NCBI RefSeq assembly: GCF_011043775.1
Contig: NZ_JAAKXY010000004.1
Coordinates: 248,001-312,000 of the forward strand
Direction: 5' to 3'
Origin: Natronolimnobius sp. AArcel1
Lineage (GTDB): Archaea > Halobacteriota > Halobacteria > Halobacteriales > Natrialbaceae
DNA length: 64,000 nucleotides
Made by a program: the position numbers and the translations under genes. Below are positions 26,277 through 35,444 of this stretch, piece after piece. Position 1 is the first letter of the stretch, and each line of letters opens with the position of its first letter. The notes beneath the pieces are model-generated. The model searched no databases and was not told the origin of the DNA. It saw only the letters and a program-made list of their open reading frames with translations.

Positions 26277-28337
26277 GTGACGGAGAACCAGTTCGAGCCA
26301 CCCGATCATATCGACAACTCGCTGTGGCTGCTGGTCCGTCGGTACGCCCGGCCCCACACGCTCCGGTACGTCCTCGCGGCAATCGGGACGCTACTCGCCC
26401 AGATTCCCCAGCGGCTGCCGGCGCTCGTCATCGGCGTCGCGCTGGATGCGATCCTCCTGCAGGACACGCCGTATTCGCTCCCGTTGCTTCCTGACGCCTG
26501 GATTCCCGAGACGACGACCGGTCAGGTCCAGTTCACTATCGGGTTGCTCGTTGCGGCTTACATCCTCGACGGGACGATGACCTGGTTCGCCGGTCGACTC
26601 GAGGGGACGGCGCGGTTGCAGACGCTCCACGAGATCCGGGTTGACGCCTTCGATGCAGTCGTCGGCCACGAGCGGTCCTTTTTCGACCGCCACCAGACGG
26701 GCGATGTCATGAGCGTCCTGAACAATGATGTCTCGAACATGAACCGCTTCGGGAGCAACGCCTACGAGGGGATCAGGCTCTCGGCGCAGATCCTCGTCGC
26801 CTTCGCGTTCATGCTCACGATCCACGTCCCGCTGGCCGCGCTACTGGCGCTCATGCCGCTGCTGCTGATCGCGCTGTGTCAGTGGTACACGACTCGCGTC
26901 GGGCCTCGCTACGAGAACGTCCGCGAAAGCGTTGGCCGGGTGAATTCGCGGCTCGAGGACAGCATCGAGGGTATCGCGACGGTCAAAGCCTTCGCGCGCG
27001 AGGATGCAGAACGGGATCGACTCGAATCCGCCTCGCGGTCGTACCTTGATCGCAACTGGTCGGTGATCCGGCTGCGGCTCGTCTTCAGTCTCGCGAGTTG
27101 GGTAATCGTCTCGTCTGCGTTCATCGGTCTCCTCGCTCTCGGCGCGTATCTGGTCCTCGAAGGGGCGCCAGCGTGGTTCGGGGGTTCGCTGACTGCTGGT
27201 GCGCTGTTGACGTTCCTGATGTACAGCCAGTCGTTCTACGCGCCGATCCGCCAGCTGATGCTCGACGTGCTGGACAGCTACGAGGACGCGCTGGCCTCGA
27301 GCAAGCGAATCACCTCGGTACTGGAAGGCGACCACCCCGACCGAAACGAAGGCCGGGAACTGACGGTCCTCGAGGGCCGCGTTGAGTACGAGGACGTCTC
27401 CTTCACCTATGAGGGGGCCGATGAGGAGACGCTGACTGGTGTCACCGTTACCGCGGAACCGGGCTCGCTTATCGGCGTCGTCGGGCCGACGGGTGCAGGC
27501 AAGTCGACACTGACGAAGCTACTCTTCCGGTTCTACGAGCCGGATCGGGGTTCGATCCGGATCGATGGGACCGACATCAGCGATGTCTCCCGCCGAAGCC
27601 TGCGCGAGCACCTTGGCTACGTCTCGCAGGATCCGTTCCTCTTCTATGGAACCGTCCGGGAGAATATTACGTACGGGCTTCACGAGACCGACTATCAGGA
27701 GGTCTCGGATAGAGCGAGCGGAGAGGAACGATCCGCGAGCCGCGAGGTCGACCGAAGGGAGACCTCGAATAGTGCGAGCGGGGAGCACGAGGCGCGACGC
27801 GCCTCGAAAACCGTCGACCACGCAGCTGTCGTTGACGCCGCGACACTCGCGGGGGCCCACGAGTTCATCACCGACCTCGAGAATGGGTACGACACCCAGG
27901 TCGGCGAGCGTGGCGCGAGCCTCTCGGGGGGCCAGCGCCAGCGAATCGCCATCGCGCGGGCGATTCTCAAGGAGCCCGATGTCCTCATCTTGGACGAGGC
28001 GACGAGTCATGTCGACAACGAGACCGAACGCCAGATCCAGCGCAGTATCGACGCGACGGCGGGCGAGCAGACGACAATCGCGATTGCCCACCGACTGTCG
28101 ACGATTCGCAACGCCGACCAGATCCTCGTCGTCGACGACGGCGAGGTCGTCGAGCGCGGCACGCACGACGAGTTACTCGAGCAGGACGGACTCTACGCCG
28201 ATCTCTGGCGGGTGCAGGTCGGCGACCTCGAGGCCGTCTCGGACGCGTTCCTCGAGCGGGCCCGCGCCCGCCTCGGCGAGTCTGCGCGGCGACGCGGCGC
28301 AGCAGAGACCGAGCGACCTGAGGAGGTGTCACGATGA
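26277..28337 (+). CDS. ABC exporter half-transporter 1 with an inserted segment
   Basis: 686 residues, GTG start. Six transmembrane helices (about 25-330) precede a nucleotide-binding domain with Walker A VGPTGAGKST, Q-loop YVSQDPFLFYG, signature LSGGQRQRIAIARA, Walker B VLILDEATSHVD and H-loop IAHRLST, all intact. Residues about 474-512, between YGLHETDY and TVDHAAVVDAAT, are extra compared with the partner gene and are encoded by palindromic DNA (27699-27806). The gene overlaps the next by ATGA, so the two should form a heterodimeric type IV exporter of unknown substrate. Confidence 0.9.
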   Translation: MTENQFEPPDHIDNSLWLLVRRYARPHTLRYVLAAIGTLLAQIPQRLPALVIGVALDAILLQDTPYSLPLLPDAWIPETTTGQVQFTIGLLVAAYILDGTMTWFAGRLEGTARLQTLHEIRVDAFDAVVGHERSFFDRHQTGDVMSVLNNDVSNMNRFGSNAYEGIRLSAQILVAFAFMLTIHVPLAALLALMPLLLIALCQWYTTRVGPRYENVRESVGRVNSRLEDSIEGIATVKAFAREDAERDRLESASRSYLDRNWSVIRLRLVFSLASWVIVSSAFIGLLALGAYLVLEGAPAWFGGSLTAGALLTFLMYSQSFYAPIRQLMLDVLDSYEDALASSKRITSVLEGDHPDRNEGRELTVLEGRVEYEDVSFTYEGADEETLTGVTVTAEPGSLIGVVGPTGAGKSTLTKLLFRFYEPDRGSIRIDGTDISDVSRRSLREHLGYVSQDPFLFYGTVRENITYGLHETDYQEVSDRASGEERSASREVDRRETSNSASGEHEARRASKTVDHAAVVDAATLAGAHEFITDLENGYDTQVGERGASLSGGQRQRIAIARAILKEPDVLILDEATSHVDNETERQIQRSIDATAGEQTTIAIAHRLSTIRNADQILVVDDGEVVERGTHDELLEQDGLYADLWRVQVGDLEAVSDAFLERARARLGESARRRGAAETERPEEVSR
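27699..27806. repeat. In-frame palindromic insertion in the ABC gene
   Basis: The block opens with GAGGTCTC (27699-27706), whose complement GAGACCTC lies at 27759-27766. A direct repeat AGCGAGCGGAGAG/TGCGAGCGGGGAG follows each. It closes with a 9-bp-arm hairpin, CGAGGCGCG-A-CGCGCCTCG (27788-27806). It reads through without stops and adds about 36 residues. Confidence 0.8.
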
Positions 28338-30214
28338 GCGACGACCCCGGTCGCGAGGGTGAGGGTGAAATCGCGGCCGCCGCCGACGAACGGTGGCCGC
28401 TGGTCGCCCTGTTGCGCGAACACGGCCGGGGCGACCTGAAGTGGCTCGGCCTCGGTAGCGCCAGCTCAGCCGGCTCGCAGTTCCTCTCGAACATCGACAT
28501 GCTGATCATCGGGTTGGCGTTCGATGCGATGTTCAACGACGAGCCGTACGCGCTGTTTCTGGTGCCTGACGTCTGGATCCCGGCCGACCCGACCGGACAA
28601 CTCCTGTTTACAGTCGCGCTGCTGGCGGGAATAAAGGTGATCGACATGGGCCTGGCCATCTTCTCGCTGTGGGCGCTGTTCCTGTTCGGCCAGCGAACCA
28701 TACACCGCGTCCGGGTCGCCGTCTACGATGACGTCCAGCGCTTGGACGCCGGCTTCTTCGACGACCAGCGGACCGGCGAGGTGATGAGCGTGCTCAACAA
28801 CGACGTCAACTCCTTAGAGGAGTCGCTGACGCAGGGCCCGAACCTCGCGGTCTTCGCGACGACGACTGTCGTCAGTTCACTGCTGTACATGCTGATCCTG
28901 AACTGGCAGTTGGCGCTACTCCCGCTGACGCTCGTCCCAATCGTTGCTATCGTCAACTGGTGGTTCAGCCGCAAACACGAGCAGCGCAACGACGAGGTTC
29001 GCGAGGAGACTGGCGTCGTCAACGCCTTGCTTGAGACGAACGTCAGCGGCGTCTCGACGGTCAAAGCTTTCGGCGGTGAGCGATACGAGACCGGCCGCGT
29101 CAGGGAGGCGTCCGACGCCTATCGGGAGGCCTCTTGGTACGCCCACATAGTCGGCGTCCTCCACCAACCGTCGATGCGGCTGCTCGCTGGTGTTGCGTTC
29201 GTCCTCACCCTGTTCGTCGGCACCGAGTGGGTCCTCGACGAACGGTTCTGGATCTTCGCCGGCACGATCACCGCCGGCGAACTCATCCCGTTTCTCTACT
29301 ACACCCAGCAACTCGCGCAGCCGATGCGGTTTCTCGCCTGGGTGACCGGCCTCTACAAGGCCGGGAAGGCCGCCGCCAAGCGCGTCCTCGGGCTCCGGCA
29401 GCTCTCCCCGCCCCGCGATGACGGAGATCACGTCCTCAAGGACCCGCGTGGCGCGGTCCAATTCGACGACGTCACGTTCGGGTATGACGCCGAAGACGCC
29501 GACCCGGTCCTCCGAGACATCTCCGTCGATGTCGAACCTGGCGAGACGGTCGGGCTGGTCGGTCACACGGGCGCGGGGAAATCGACGCTGCTGAAGCTCT
29601 TGCTGGCGTACTACGAGCCCGGCAAGGGCCGAATTACGGTCGACGGTCACGACCTGCAGGACGTTTCGCGGTCGTCGCTACGCCAGTCGATTGGCTACGT
29701 GCGACAGGACCCGTTCCTGTTTTCGGGGACGGTTCGAGAGAACATCGCCTACGGGCTGGATGATCCCGCAGACGGCGACAGCACGGTCTCCGACAACGAC
29801 ATCGTGGCCGCCGCGCGAGAGGCTGGTGCACACGAGTTCATCACCGAACTGGACGATGGCTACGACACCGAGGTCGGCCAGCGCGGCGTCCGCCTGTCGG
29901 GCGGCCAGCGCCAGCGGATCGCCCTCGCTCGCGTCCTGCTGACTGACCCCGCGATGTTCGTCTTCGACGAAGCGACGAGCCACGTCGATAACCGGACCGA
30001 AGTCCTGATCCAACGGAGTCTCGACCGACTCACGGCCGAGAAGACGACGTTCATCGTCGCCCATCGGCTTTCGACGGTGCGAAACGCAGATCGGATTCTC
30101 GTCCTCGATGACGGCGAAATCGTCGAACGCGGCACGCACGATGACCTCCTCGAGTGCGATGGAACCTACGCCGACCTCTGGAAGGTACAGGTTGGCGAAC
30201 TCGACGCCGACTGA
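28334..30214 (+). CDS. ABC exporter half-transporter 2
   Basis: 626 residues, the partner of the preceding gene. The transmembrane domain spans about 40-340. The nucleotide-binding domain has Walker A VGHTGAGKST, Q-loop YVRQDPFLFSG, LSGGQRQRIALARV, Walker B MFVFDEATSHVD and VAHRLST. It shares many segments with half-transporter 1 (TGxVMSVLNNDV, STVKAFxxE, GAHEFITxLxxGYDT), so the pair arose by duplication. It lacks the palindromic insert. The start ATG overlaps the upstream stop. Confidence 0.92.
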   Translation: MSDDPGREGEGEIAAAADERWPLVALLREHGRGDLKWLGLGSASSAGSQFLSNIDMLIIGLAFDAMFNDEPYALFLVPDVWIPADPTGQLLFTVALLAGIKVIDMGLAIFSLWALFLFGQRTIHRVRVAVYDDVQRLDAGFFDDQRTGEVMSVLNNDVNSLEESLTQGPNLAVFATTTVVSSLLYMLILNWQLALLPLTLVPIVAIVNWWFSRKHEQRNDEVREETGVVNALLETNVSGVSTVKAFGGERYETGRVREASDAYREASWYAHIVGVLHQPSMRLLAGVAFVLTLFVGTEWVLDERFWIFAGTITAGELIPFLYYTQQLAQPMRFLAWVTGLYKAGKAAAKRVLGLRQLSPPRDDGDHVLKDPRGAVQFDDVTFGYDAEDADPVLRDISVDVEPGETVGLVGHTGAGKSTLLKLLLAYYEPGKGRITVDGHDLQDVSRSSLRQSIGYVRQDPFLFSGTVRENIAYGLDDPADGDSTVSDNDIVAAAREAGAHEFITELDDGYDTEVGQRGVRLSGGQRQRIALARVLLTDPAMFVFDEATSHVDNRTEVLIQRSLDRLTAEKTTFIVAHRLSTVRNADRILVLDDGEIVERGTHDDLLECDGTYADLWKVQVGELDAD

Positions 30215-30256
30215 GGCAAGTGAAAAGCGCAGCCGCTCGAGAAAAGTGAGGACGGT

Positions 30257-30313
30257 GTAGAACCGGTCTTCCTACTATATCTCCACCTTGTGACCAGAAG
30301 CACTTAAAGGAAG
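30257..30313. repeat. Intergenic repeat, copy 8 (subtype 1)
   Basis: Carries GTAGAACCGGTCTTCCTAC, CCACCTTGTGACCAGAAG and CACTTAAAGGAAG. First copy after the ABC pair. Confidence 0.87.
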
Positions 30314-30390
30314 AACGGGACCCTTGCTCGAGGAACGGACTCACCTCTCGGGTGAAGACGCGAAACGCAGCGCTGACGGGTATAGGTCGC

Positions 30391-30440
30391 AGAGAATGTC
30401 CGTCGTATCTACTCCTTGTGACGAGAGTTACTTAAAGCGG
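30391..30440. repeat. Intergenic repeat, copy 9 (subtype 2)
   Basis: Carries AGAGAATGTCCGTCGTATC, ACTCCTTGTGACGAGAG and TACTTAAAGCGG. Confidence 0.87.
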
Positions 30441-30503
30441 TACGCAGTTTAGGTGAAAACGAGTGAAATCCACTGCAGTGCTTCCGCTCTGAGCGAAGAT
30501 GTC

Positions 30504-30559
30504 GTAGAATCCGTCTTCCTGCTATATCTCTACCTTGTGACCAGAGACACTTAAAGGAC
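30504..30559. repeat. Intergenic repeat, copy 10 (subtype 1)
   Basis: Carries GTAGAATCCGTCTTCCTGC, CTCTACCTTGTGACCAGAG and CACTTAAAGGAC. Confidence 0.87.
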
Positions 30560-30648
30560 GGACGACTATGCGGAGCGCTCGAGTGAAACTAATACCTAAG
30601 TCAGTCAGGAAAACGCTGTGGCTGAGCACAGAAACTCTCAGGAGAACC

Positions 30649-30697
30649 GGCTACGTCTCGTCATAGGTCTACCTTGTGACCAGAGATAGTTAAAGGG
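30649..30697. repeat. Intergenic repeat, copy 11 (divergent)
   Basis: Carries GGTCTACCTTGTGACCAGAG and TAGTTAAAGGG. The upstream half has drifted (CTACGTCTCGTCATAG). Last copy, 147 bp before mptA. Confidence 0.8.
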
Positions 30698-30843
30698 CTT
30701 CGAGCAGGCCTACACTCGAGCAGTGGGCCGTCACCCCCACGTCAGCCGGAAAGACAGTGACTTGCAGCTTGCGAGGCCAGTTCACTGCGTCCGAAATTGT
30801 GTGTTCCGAAAGGCCTAATCGGACGCTGTCCTGAGTATCGCCA

Positions 30844-31779
30844 ATGAGTCATCAGCTTCCGGACGTGCAGGCAACGTCGCCAGACGTGACCGTCGGCCTG
30901 AGCCAGGTCGGCGTCACCGGCGTCGAAAAGCTCGTCAAGATCGCCCGCGAAGACGACCGCCCAATCGTCCTCACCGCCGAATTCGAGGTCTTCGTCGACC
31001 TGCCCGCCTGGCGCAAGGGTGCAGACATGAGCCGCAACATGGAGGTCATCGACGAAATCCTCGAGGATGCGACCCGCGAGGAGGCCTACCGCGTCGAGGA
31101 CGTCTGTGGCGACGCCGCCGAACGACTGCTCGAAAAACACGATTACACCTCCACGGCGAAGGTGTCGATGCAAGCGGAGTTCATGCGTCGTGAGCAAACA
31201 CCTGCAAGCGACCGCGAGACCCAGCACACGGTCGACATCATCGCCTCCGCGACGGCGACCGAGGAGGGCACACGCGAAGAGATCGGCGCGGAAGTGACGG
31301 GAATGACTGTCTGTCCATGCTCGCAAGGAATGTCTGCCTCGCGCGCGAAACAGACACTCGAGGATCTGGGTGTCGAAGAAGAGACGATTACCGAGTTCTT
31401 AGACGAAGTCCCACAGCCGGGTCACTCCCAGCGCGGGCACGCGACGCTGACGGTCGAAGCGGGCGGCGACCCCGAGGTCGATCTGAACGACGTCATCGAC
31501 ATCGCACGCGATTCGATGAGCGCACGGATCTACAACCTCGCAAAGCGCCCGGACGAAGATCACATGACCTACGCGGCCCACGCGGACGCAAAGTTCGTCG
31601 AAGACTGCGTGCGCGCACTCGCCGAGGGCGTAATCGATGAGTTCGACCATCTCGCAGATGATGCAGTCATTACGATGAAACAATCTAACGACGAGTCGAT
31701 CCACCAGCACAACGCGCACGCCGAACGCAAAGTCGAGATGGGCACGTTGCGCGAGGAAGTCAACGGCGGCAGCGAATAG
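30844..31779 (+). CDS. mptA: GTP cyclohydrolase MptA (type IV)
   Basis: 311 residues of the FolE2/MptA family. It converts GTP to a 7,8-dihydroneopterin cyclic phosphate for tetrahydrofolate or tetrahydromethanopterin-type pterins. The metal-binding Cys/His motif TVCPCSQ is near residue 157, followed by [18 protein letters not shown] and [17 protein letters not shown]. Start [15 protein letters not shown] is typical of the haloarchaeal enzyme. It follows the second repeat cluster, which might supply its promoter. Confidence 0.9.
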   Translation: MSHQLPDVQATSPDVTVGLSQVGVTGVEKLVKIAREDDRPIVLTAEFEVFVDLPAWRKGADMSRNMEVIDEILEDATREEAYRVEDVCGDAAERLLEKHDYTSTAKVSMQAEFMRREQTPASDRETQHTVDIIASATATEEGTREEIGAEVTGMTVCPCSQGMSASRAKQTLEDLGVEEETITEFLDEVPQPGHSQRGHATLTVEAGGDPEVDLNDVIDIARDSMSARIYNLAKRPDEDHMTYAAHADAKFVEDCVRALAEGVIDEFDHLADDAVITMKQSNDESIHQHNAHAERKVEMGTLREEVNGGSE

Positions 31780-31785
31780 CACCGG

Positions 31786-32589
31786 TCAAAACTGTAGCGG
31801 GTCGGCCGCTTCCCACCGCGGAACGAACTCCTGATTGACGCTCGCAGCGAACTCTGGATCTTTCAAGTCAATCATGCCGAACGCCTCGCCTGAGGAGAGC
31901 GGGTTCGGAACCTGAATACAGATCTCGAGATCGTCGAGGATGTTGAACGACCCAGTTACGTCGTCGTTCGTCCGCACGTCGAAGTCGTCTCGAGCCTGCA
32001 ACGTGTCGCGATACCGCCGCCCCACCTTCTCCGAGATCGACGACACCATTTCCCGAGTCATCAGCACGTCGACTGAGACGCCGCGGTCGAGTGCGTCCTC
32101 GAGGTGTGCCAGCACTTCCTCACTGACAGCCTGAATATCACGTTCTGGGACTGGGTCCGCTGCAACCATTACGATATGATCGTCCGCGGCTGCCAGTCGC
32201 TCCAAGAGGAGATCCGTCGTCTCCTCGGGACCGACGGCGGCGGTCCAGAACTGATCCTCGACAGGATCGGCCGCGTCGAGTTCGTCCGAGAGATCATCGA
32301 CGATGGATTCGTACTGGTCTGCCTTTTCGTCGAGTTCGCGTTTCTTATCCTCGAGCAATCGATCCAGTGCGGTCGATGGTTCGACCGCAACGTACTTTTT
32401 TGGACGGCTCGCGGTCTGGCTCCGCACGAGGTTGTACTGTTCGATGCTGTTGAGCACGTCATAAATCCGGCCCATCGGCACGTCGCTCGCTCGCGACAAC
32501 TCCTTGGCCGTTGTCGGGCCCGTATTTAGCAGTGCACGATACGCTCGAGCCTCGTACTCTGAAAGCCCGAGGTCCCTGAGACTGGCCAT
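31786..32589 (-). CDS. TrmB-family transcriptional regulator
   Basis: 267 residues. The N-terminal TrmB winged helix is LGLSEYEARAYRALL, TTAKELSRASDVPMGRIYDV and SRPKKYVAVEPSTALDRLL. A coiled coil (about 85-115) follows, then a C-terminal effector-like domain. In haloarchaea TrmB proteins control sugar and central metabolism; its target here is unknown. It converges with mptA, with 6 bp between the two stops. The ATG at 32589 is preferred over a TTG two codons earlier. Confidence 0.85.
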   Translation of the reverse strand: MASLRDLGLSEYEARAYRALLNTGPTTAKELSRASDVPMGRIYDVLNSIEQYNLVRSQTASRPKKYVAVEPSTALDRLLEDKKRELDEKADQYESIVDDLSDELDAADPVEDQFWTAAVGPEETTDLLLERLAAADDHIVMVAADPVPERDIQAVSEEVLAHLEDALDRGVSVDVLMTREMVSSISEKVGRRYRDTLQARDDFDVRTNDDVTGSFNILDDLEICIQVPNPLSSGEAFGMIDLKDPEFAASVNQEFVPRWEAADPLQF

Positions 32590-32657
32590 ACTCAAAGCAA
32601 CCGACTATAGAAACATAAACGCTGTGGTGGTTTGCCGAGAAACCTGAGTGACGTCGT

Positions 32658-34346
32658 TCAGGCCTGTGAGTGCTCGAGAACGGATTGGACGCGCTTGCTC
32701 AACTCGCCGGGAGTTTCAGCGGGAGCGGACTGGTCGTCGCCGCGCTTGACACAGGCCGTACCGTTGTCGAGACTGGTCGCGTTCGGAACGACGACTTTCT
32801 CGTGGTCGGCCATCCGAAGCGCGGCGCGGTGAAGGTCCGAACCGGGGTCGGCGGCGACGGTGATCGTCAATGGCCCCTCGAGCAACCTCGAGACTGCCGT
32901 CGCGTAGTGGGCGATCTGGACGCCGAAACGGTCGCTCGCACCGGCGAAGGCCGAAAGTGTCTCACGGGCGTAACGACGGTATCGATCGGCGTCGATATCG
33001 ACATCGCCGCCAACGTCTGCGTCCGCGAGCGCCGCGAGATTAATCAGCGCGTCCGCGAACGCGACGTTCGCATCGAGTGGACGAAGTGGCCGCTCGAGCA
33101 AGCCTGCGCCGGTCCGGGGACCGTCGATGAACGACTCGCCATCGTGGAGTTCGTCGAGTGTCGTCTCGGCGACGGCAACTGCATCCTCAAGGACAGCGGG
33201 ATCGAGGACGTTCCCAGCAGCCGTGAGCGCGGTGAGCGTACGAGCCTGTGTCAGAAGCAGCGGCGTCGATTCGCTGTCATCGGTTGCAGTCTCGTACTGA
33301 TGAGCAACGACGCCGTCTGCGAGCAAATCCTCGCGGAGAACGGCGAGTGCGCGTTCGGCGTAGCGGCGAGCGCGTTCGTCGTCGGTGTAGGCGTAGTACG
33401 TGAGCAGGCCATCGATTGCGAGCGCGTTCGGTCCGGCGAAGACGCCGTCGTCGACCGGCGGGTCGTCAACCGCAGCGCGTTCAGTTGCATCGATGCTGTG
33501 TGCGCCGGGCTGACCGGGTGCTTGACTGTTCGCGAAGGCGTCGACCTCGTCGTTCCAGAGCGTTGTCGTCAGGTACTCGAGTGTCCGTTCGGCGGGTTCG
33601 CGGTACTCCTCCTTGCCCGTATGGAGATAGGCATTGGCGAACGCTCGGATGAGTGCGGCGTTCGAATCAAGCAGTTTCTCGTGTTGGACGTTCGACCAGT
33701 CACGTTCGCCCGCGAATCGATAGAACCCACCATCGTAGGTATCCAGCAGGTTCGCGCCGACGGCGTCGAACGAGCGCAAGGCCATCTGCCGGTCGCGTTT
33801 CAGCGCGAACTCGAGGGCGTCGGGCAACGGGAACTTTGGTTCGGTGCCCCAGCCACCAGCAGTCTCGTCGTACGTTTCGGTTAGCTGGCCGAGCATTGCG
33901 GCCTCGATATCGCCGGTCAGCTCGCCTGCTGGCGGGTTGTCCTCTCGGAGCGAGCGCGGGACACTGGCCGCGTCGGTGCCTTTCGTCTGCCACATGGAGC
34001 GGACGCTGTCGAGTACCTGGCGCATGCCGTCCTCGCCGAGATAGCCCGCGCCCGTCAGGACGGTCCCGTCGGGGGCGAGAAAGACCGTCGACGGAAAGCC
34101 GCCCATGTTGTACCGATCACGCACGCGCGGGTGGCGGTCGACATCGACGCGAACCGGGACGAAGCTATCGTTGATGTTCGCCGCAATCCGTGGCTCGGCG
34201 TAGGTTTCTGCATCCATTTCGTGACAGTGATCACACCACGTCGCCGTCAGCGAGAGCAAAACGGGGATCTCAGCCTCTGCCGCCTCGGCGAAGGCATCCT
34301 GTCCCCACTCGCGCCACTCGACGCGCGTTACGTCGTCCATTGTCAT
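32658..34346 (-). CDS. DUF255 thioredoxin-domain protein (YyaL/SPATA20-like)
   Basis: 562 residues. The N-terminal thioredoxin-like DUF255 domain has LTATWCDHCHEMDAETYAEP (CxxC) and NMGGFPSTVFLAPDG. The C-terminal part is an (alpha/alpha)6 barrel-like region (EPKFPLPDALEF, GGFYRFAGERDWSNVQHEKL). Family members are about 650-700 residues in bacteria; haloarchaeal ones are shorter. The biochemical role is unknown, perhaps redox-linked carbohydrate processing. The start is MTMDDV at 34346 (or the ATG at 34340); the long upstream extension is not coding. Confidence 0.85.
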   Translation of the reverse strand: MTMDDVTRVEWREWGQDAFAEAAEAEIPVLLSLTATWCDHCHEMDAETYAEPRIAANINDSFVPVRVDVDRHPRVRDRYNMGGFPSTVFLAPDGTVLTGAGYLGEDGMRQVLDSVRSMWQTKGTDAASVPRSLREDNPPAGELTGDIEAAMLGQLTETYDETAGGWGTEPKFPLPDALEFALKRDRQMALRSFDAVGANLLDTYDGGFYRFAGERDWSNVQHEKLLDSNAALIRAFANAYLHTGKEEYREPAERTLEYLTTTLWNDEVDAFANSQAPGQPGAHSIDATERAAVDDPPVDDGVFAGPNALAIDGLLTYYAYTDDERARRYAERALAVLREDLLADGVVAHQYETATDDSESTPLLLTQARTLTALTAAGNVLDPAVLEDAVAVAETTLDELHDGESFIDGPRTGAGLLERPLRPLDANVAFADALINLAALADADVGGDVDIDADRYRRYARETLSAFAGASDRFGVQIAHYATAVSRLLEGPLTITVAADPGSDLHRAALRMADHEKVVVPNATSLDNGTACVKRGDDQSAPAETPGELSKRVQSVLEHSQA

Positions 34347-34454
34347 ACCGGAACGTGGGTTGTCCCAAGCGTAAGCCCTTCGCTCGCGGACGAGGGGAGC
34401 CGATTCGAGGACGCGACGCCGGTGTTTTTGACAACGGAGTGCGTACGTCGGCCT

Positions 34455-35444
34455 ATGCAAATCGTCACGACGCTTCCCTCGGCGACCGAGATCGTCGCCG
34501 CGCTCGGCCACGATCCGGTCGGCGTCTCTCACGGCTGTGATTTCCCGACGAGAGCCGCGTCGATTCCATCCATCACGCGCTCGCGAATCGACGCCGACGC
34601 CTCGAGCGGCGAGATCGACGAGCAAGTGCTGGAAACGACCGCTGAAAGCGACGACACCGGCGTTTACGACATCGACACGGCAACGCTCGAGGCGCTCGAG
34701 CCGGATCTGATCGTCACGCAGGGAATGTGTGACGTCTGTGCGGTCGACGAAGTGATCGTCGCGGATGCGGTCGACGAAATAGATGCAGATCCCGACATTC
34801 TGACGACGGACCCACACAGTATAGCGGACGTGCTCGAGGATATCGAGCGAATCGGGCAGGCGGTGGGCCGCGAGGACCGCGCTCGCGAGCTTCGGGCCGA
34901 CCTCGAGGCACGGATCGACCGGATTCGAGAGCGAACGCGAGCCGCAGACCTCTCGAGTGCGGACCGCCCTCGAGTCACGGTTTTCGACTGGACGGACCCC
35001 GTCATGCTCGCAGGCCACTGGACGAACGAACTCGTCGAGTGGGCCGGCGGCGAGTACGGGCTGGGCGGAACCGGCGAGCGCTCACGGCCGCGCGAGTGGG
35101 ATGAAATTCTCGAGTACGATCCCGAGTGCATCATCGTCGGCCCCTGTGGGTTCGACCTCGCCCAGACTGCAGCGAATCGAACCGACCTGACCAACCGCGA
35201 GGGCTGGGAAGAGTTGACGGCAGTGCAAGAGGGTCGCGTCTGGGCGATAGACGGCAATCACTACCTGAACCGACCCGGCCCGCGGCTGGTTGATACCCTC
35301 GAGACGCTGGCCCCGATCATCCAACCGGACCTGTTCGACCAGTCGGTGACGCCCGCGAGTGACGGTCGAATGGCCGCCCGCTTCAACAACCTCGAGACGC
35401 ACGCCGCGGGCGACAGAGAGACTCGAGCAGAGACTAGGCCGTGA
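34455..35444 (+). CDS. BtuF-like substrate-binding protein without signal peptide
   Basis: 329 residues of the helical-backbone (class III) binding-protein fold used for vitamin B12 or iron chelates: MQIVTTLPSATEIVAALG, LEALEPDLIVTQGMCDVCAV, VTVFDWTDPVMLAGHW and EYDPECIIVGPCGF. No signal peptide or lipobox is present, so it is probably cytoplasmic, as is usual for this sub-family. It overlaps the JAMM gene by 4 nt (GTGA), so both are co-translated. No ABC permease is adjacent. Confidence 0.82.
   Translation: MQIVTTLPSATEIVAALGHDPVGVSHGCDFPTRAASIPSITRSRIDADASSGEIDEQVLETTAESDDTGVYDIDTATLEALEPDLIVTQGMCDVCAVDEVIVADAVDEIDADPDILTTDPHSIADVLEDIERIGQAVGREDRARELRADLEARIDRIRERTRAADLSSADRPRVTVFDWTDPVMLAGHWTNELVEWAGGEYGLGGTGERSRPREWDEILEYDPECIIVGPCGFDLAQTAANRTDLTNREGWEELTAVQEGRVWAIDGNHYLNRPGPRLVDTLETLAPIIQPDLFDQSVTPASDGRMAARFNNLETHAAGDRETRAETRP

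Noticed and set aside
24131-30697. CRISPR array
   Set aside because: Repeats are imperfect, of two types, not palindromic, with unequal 60-100-bp gaps and interrupted by genes; no cas gene is present.
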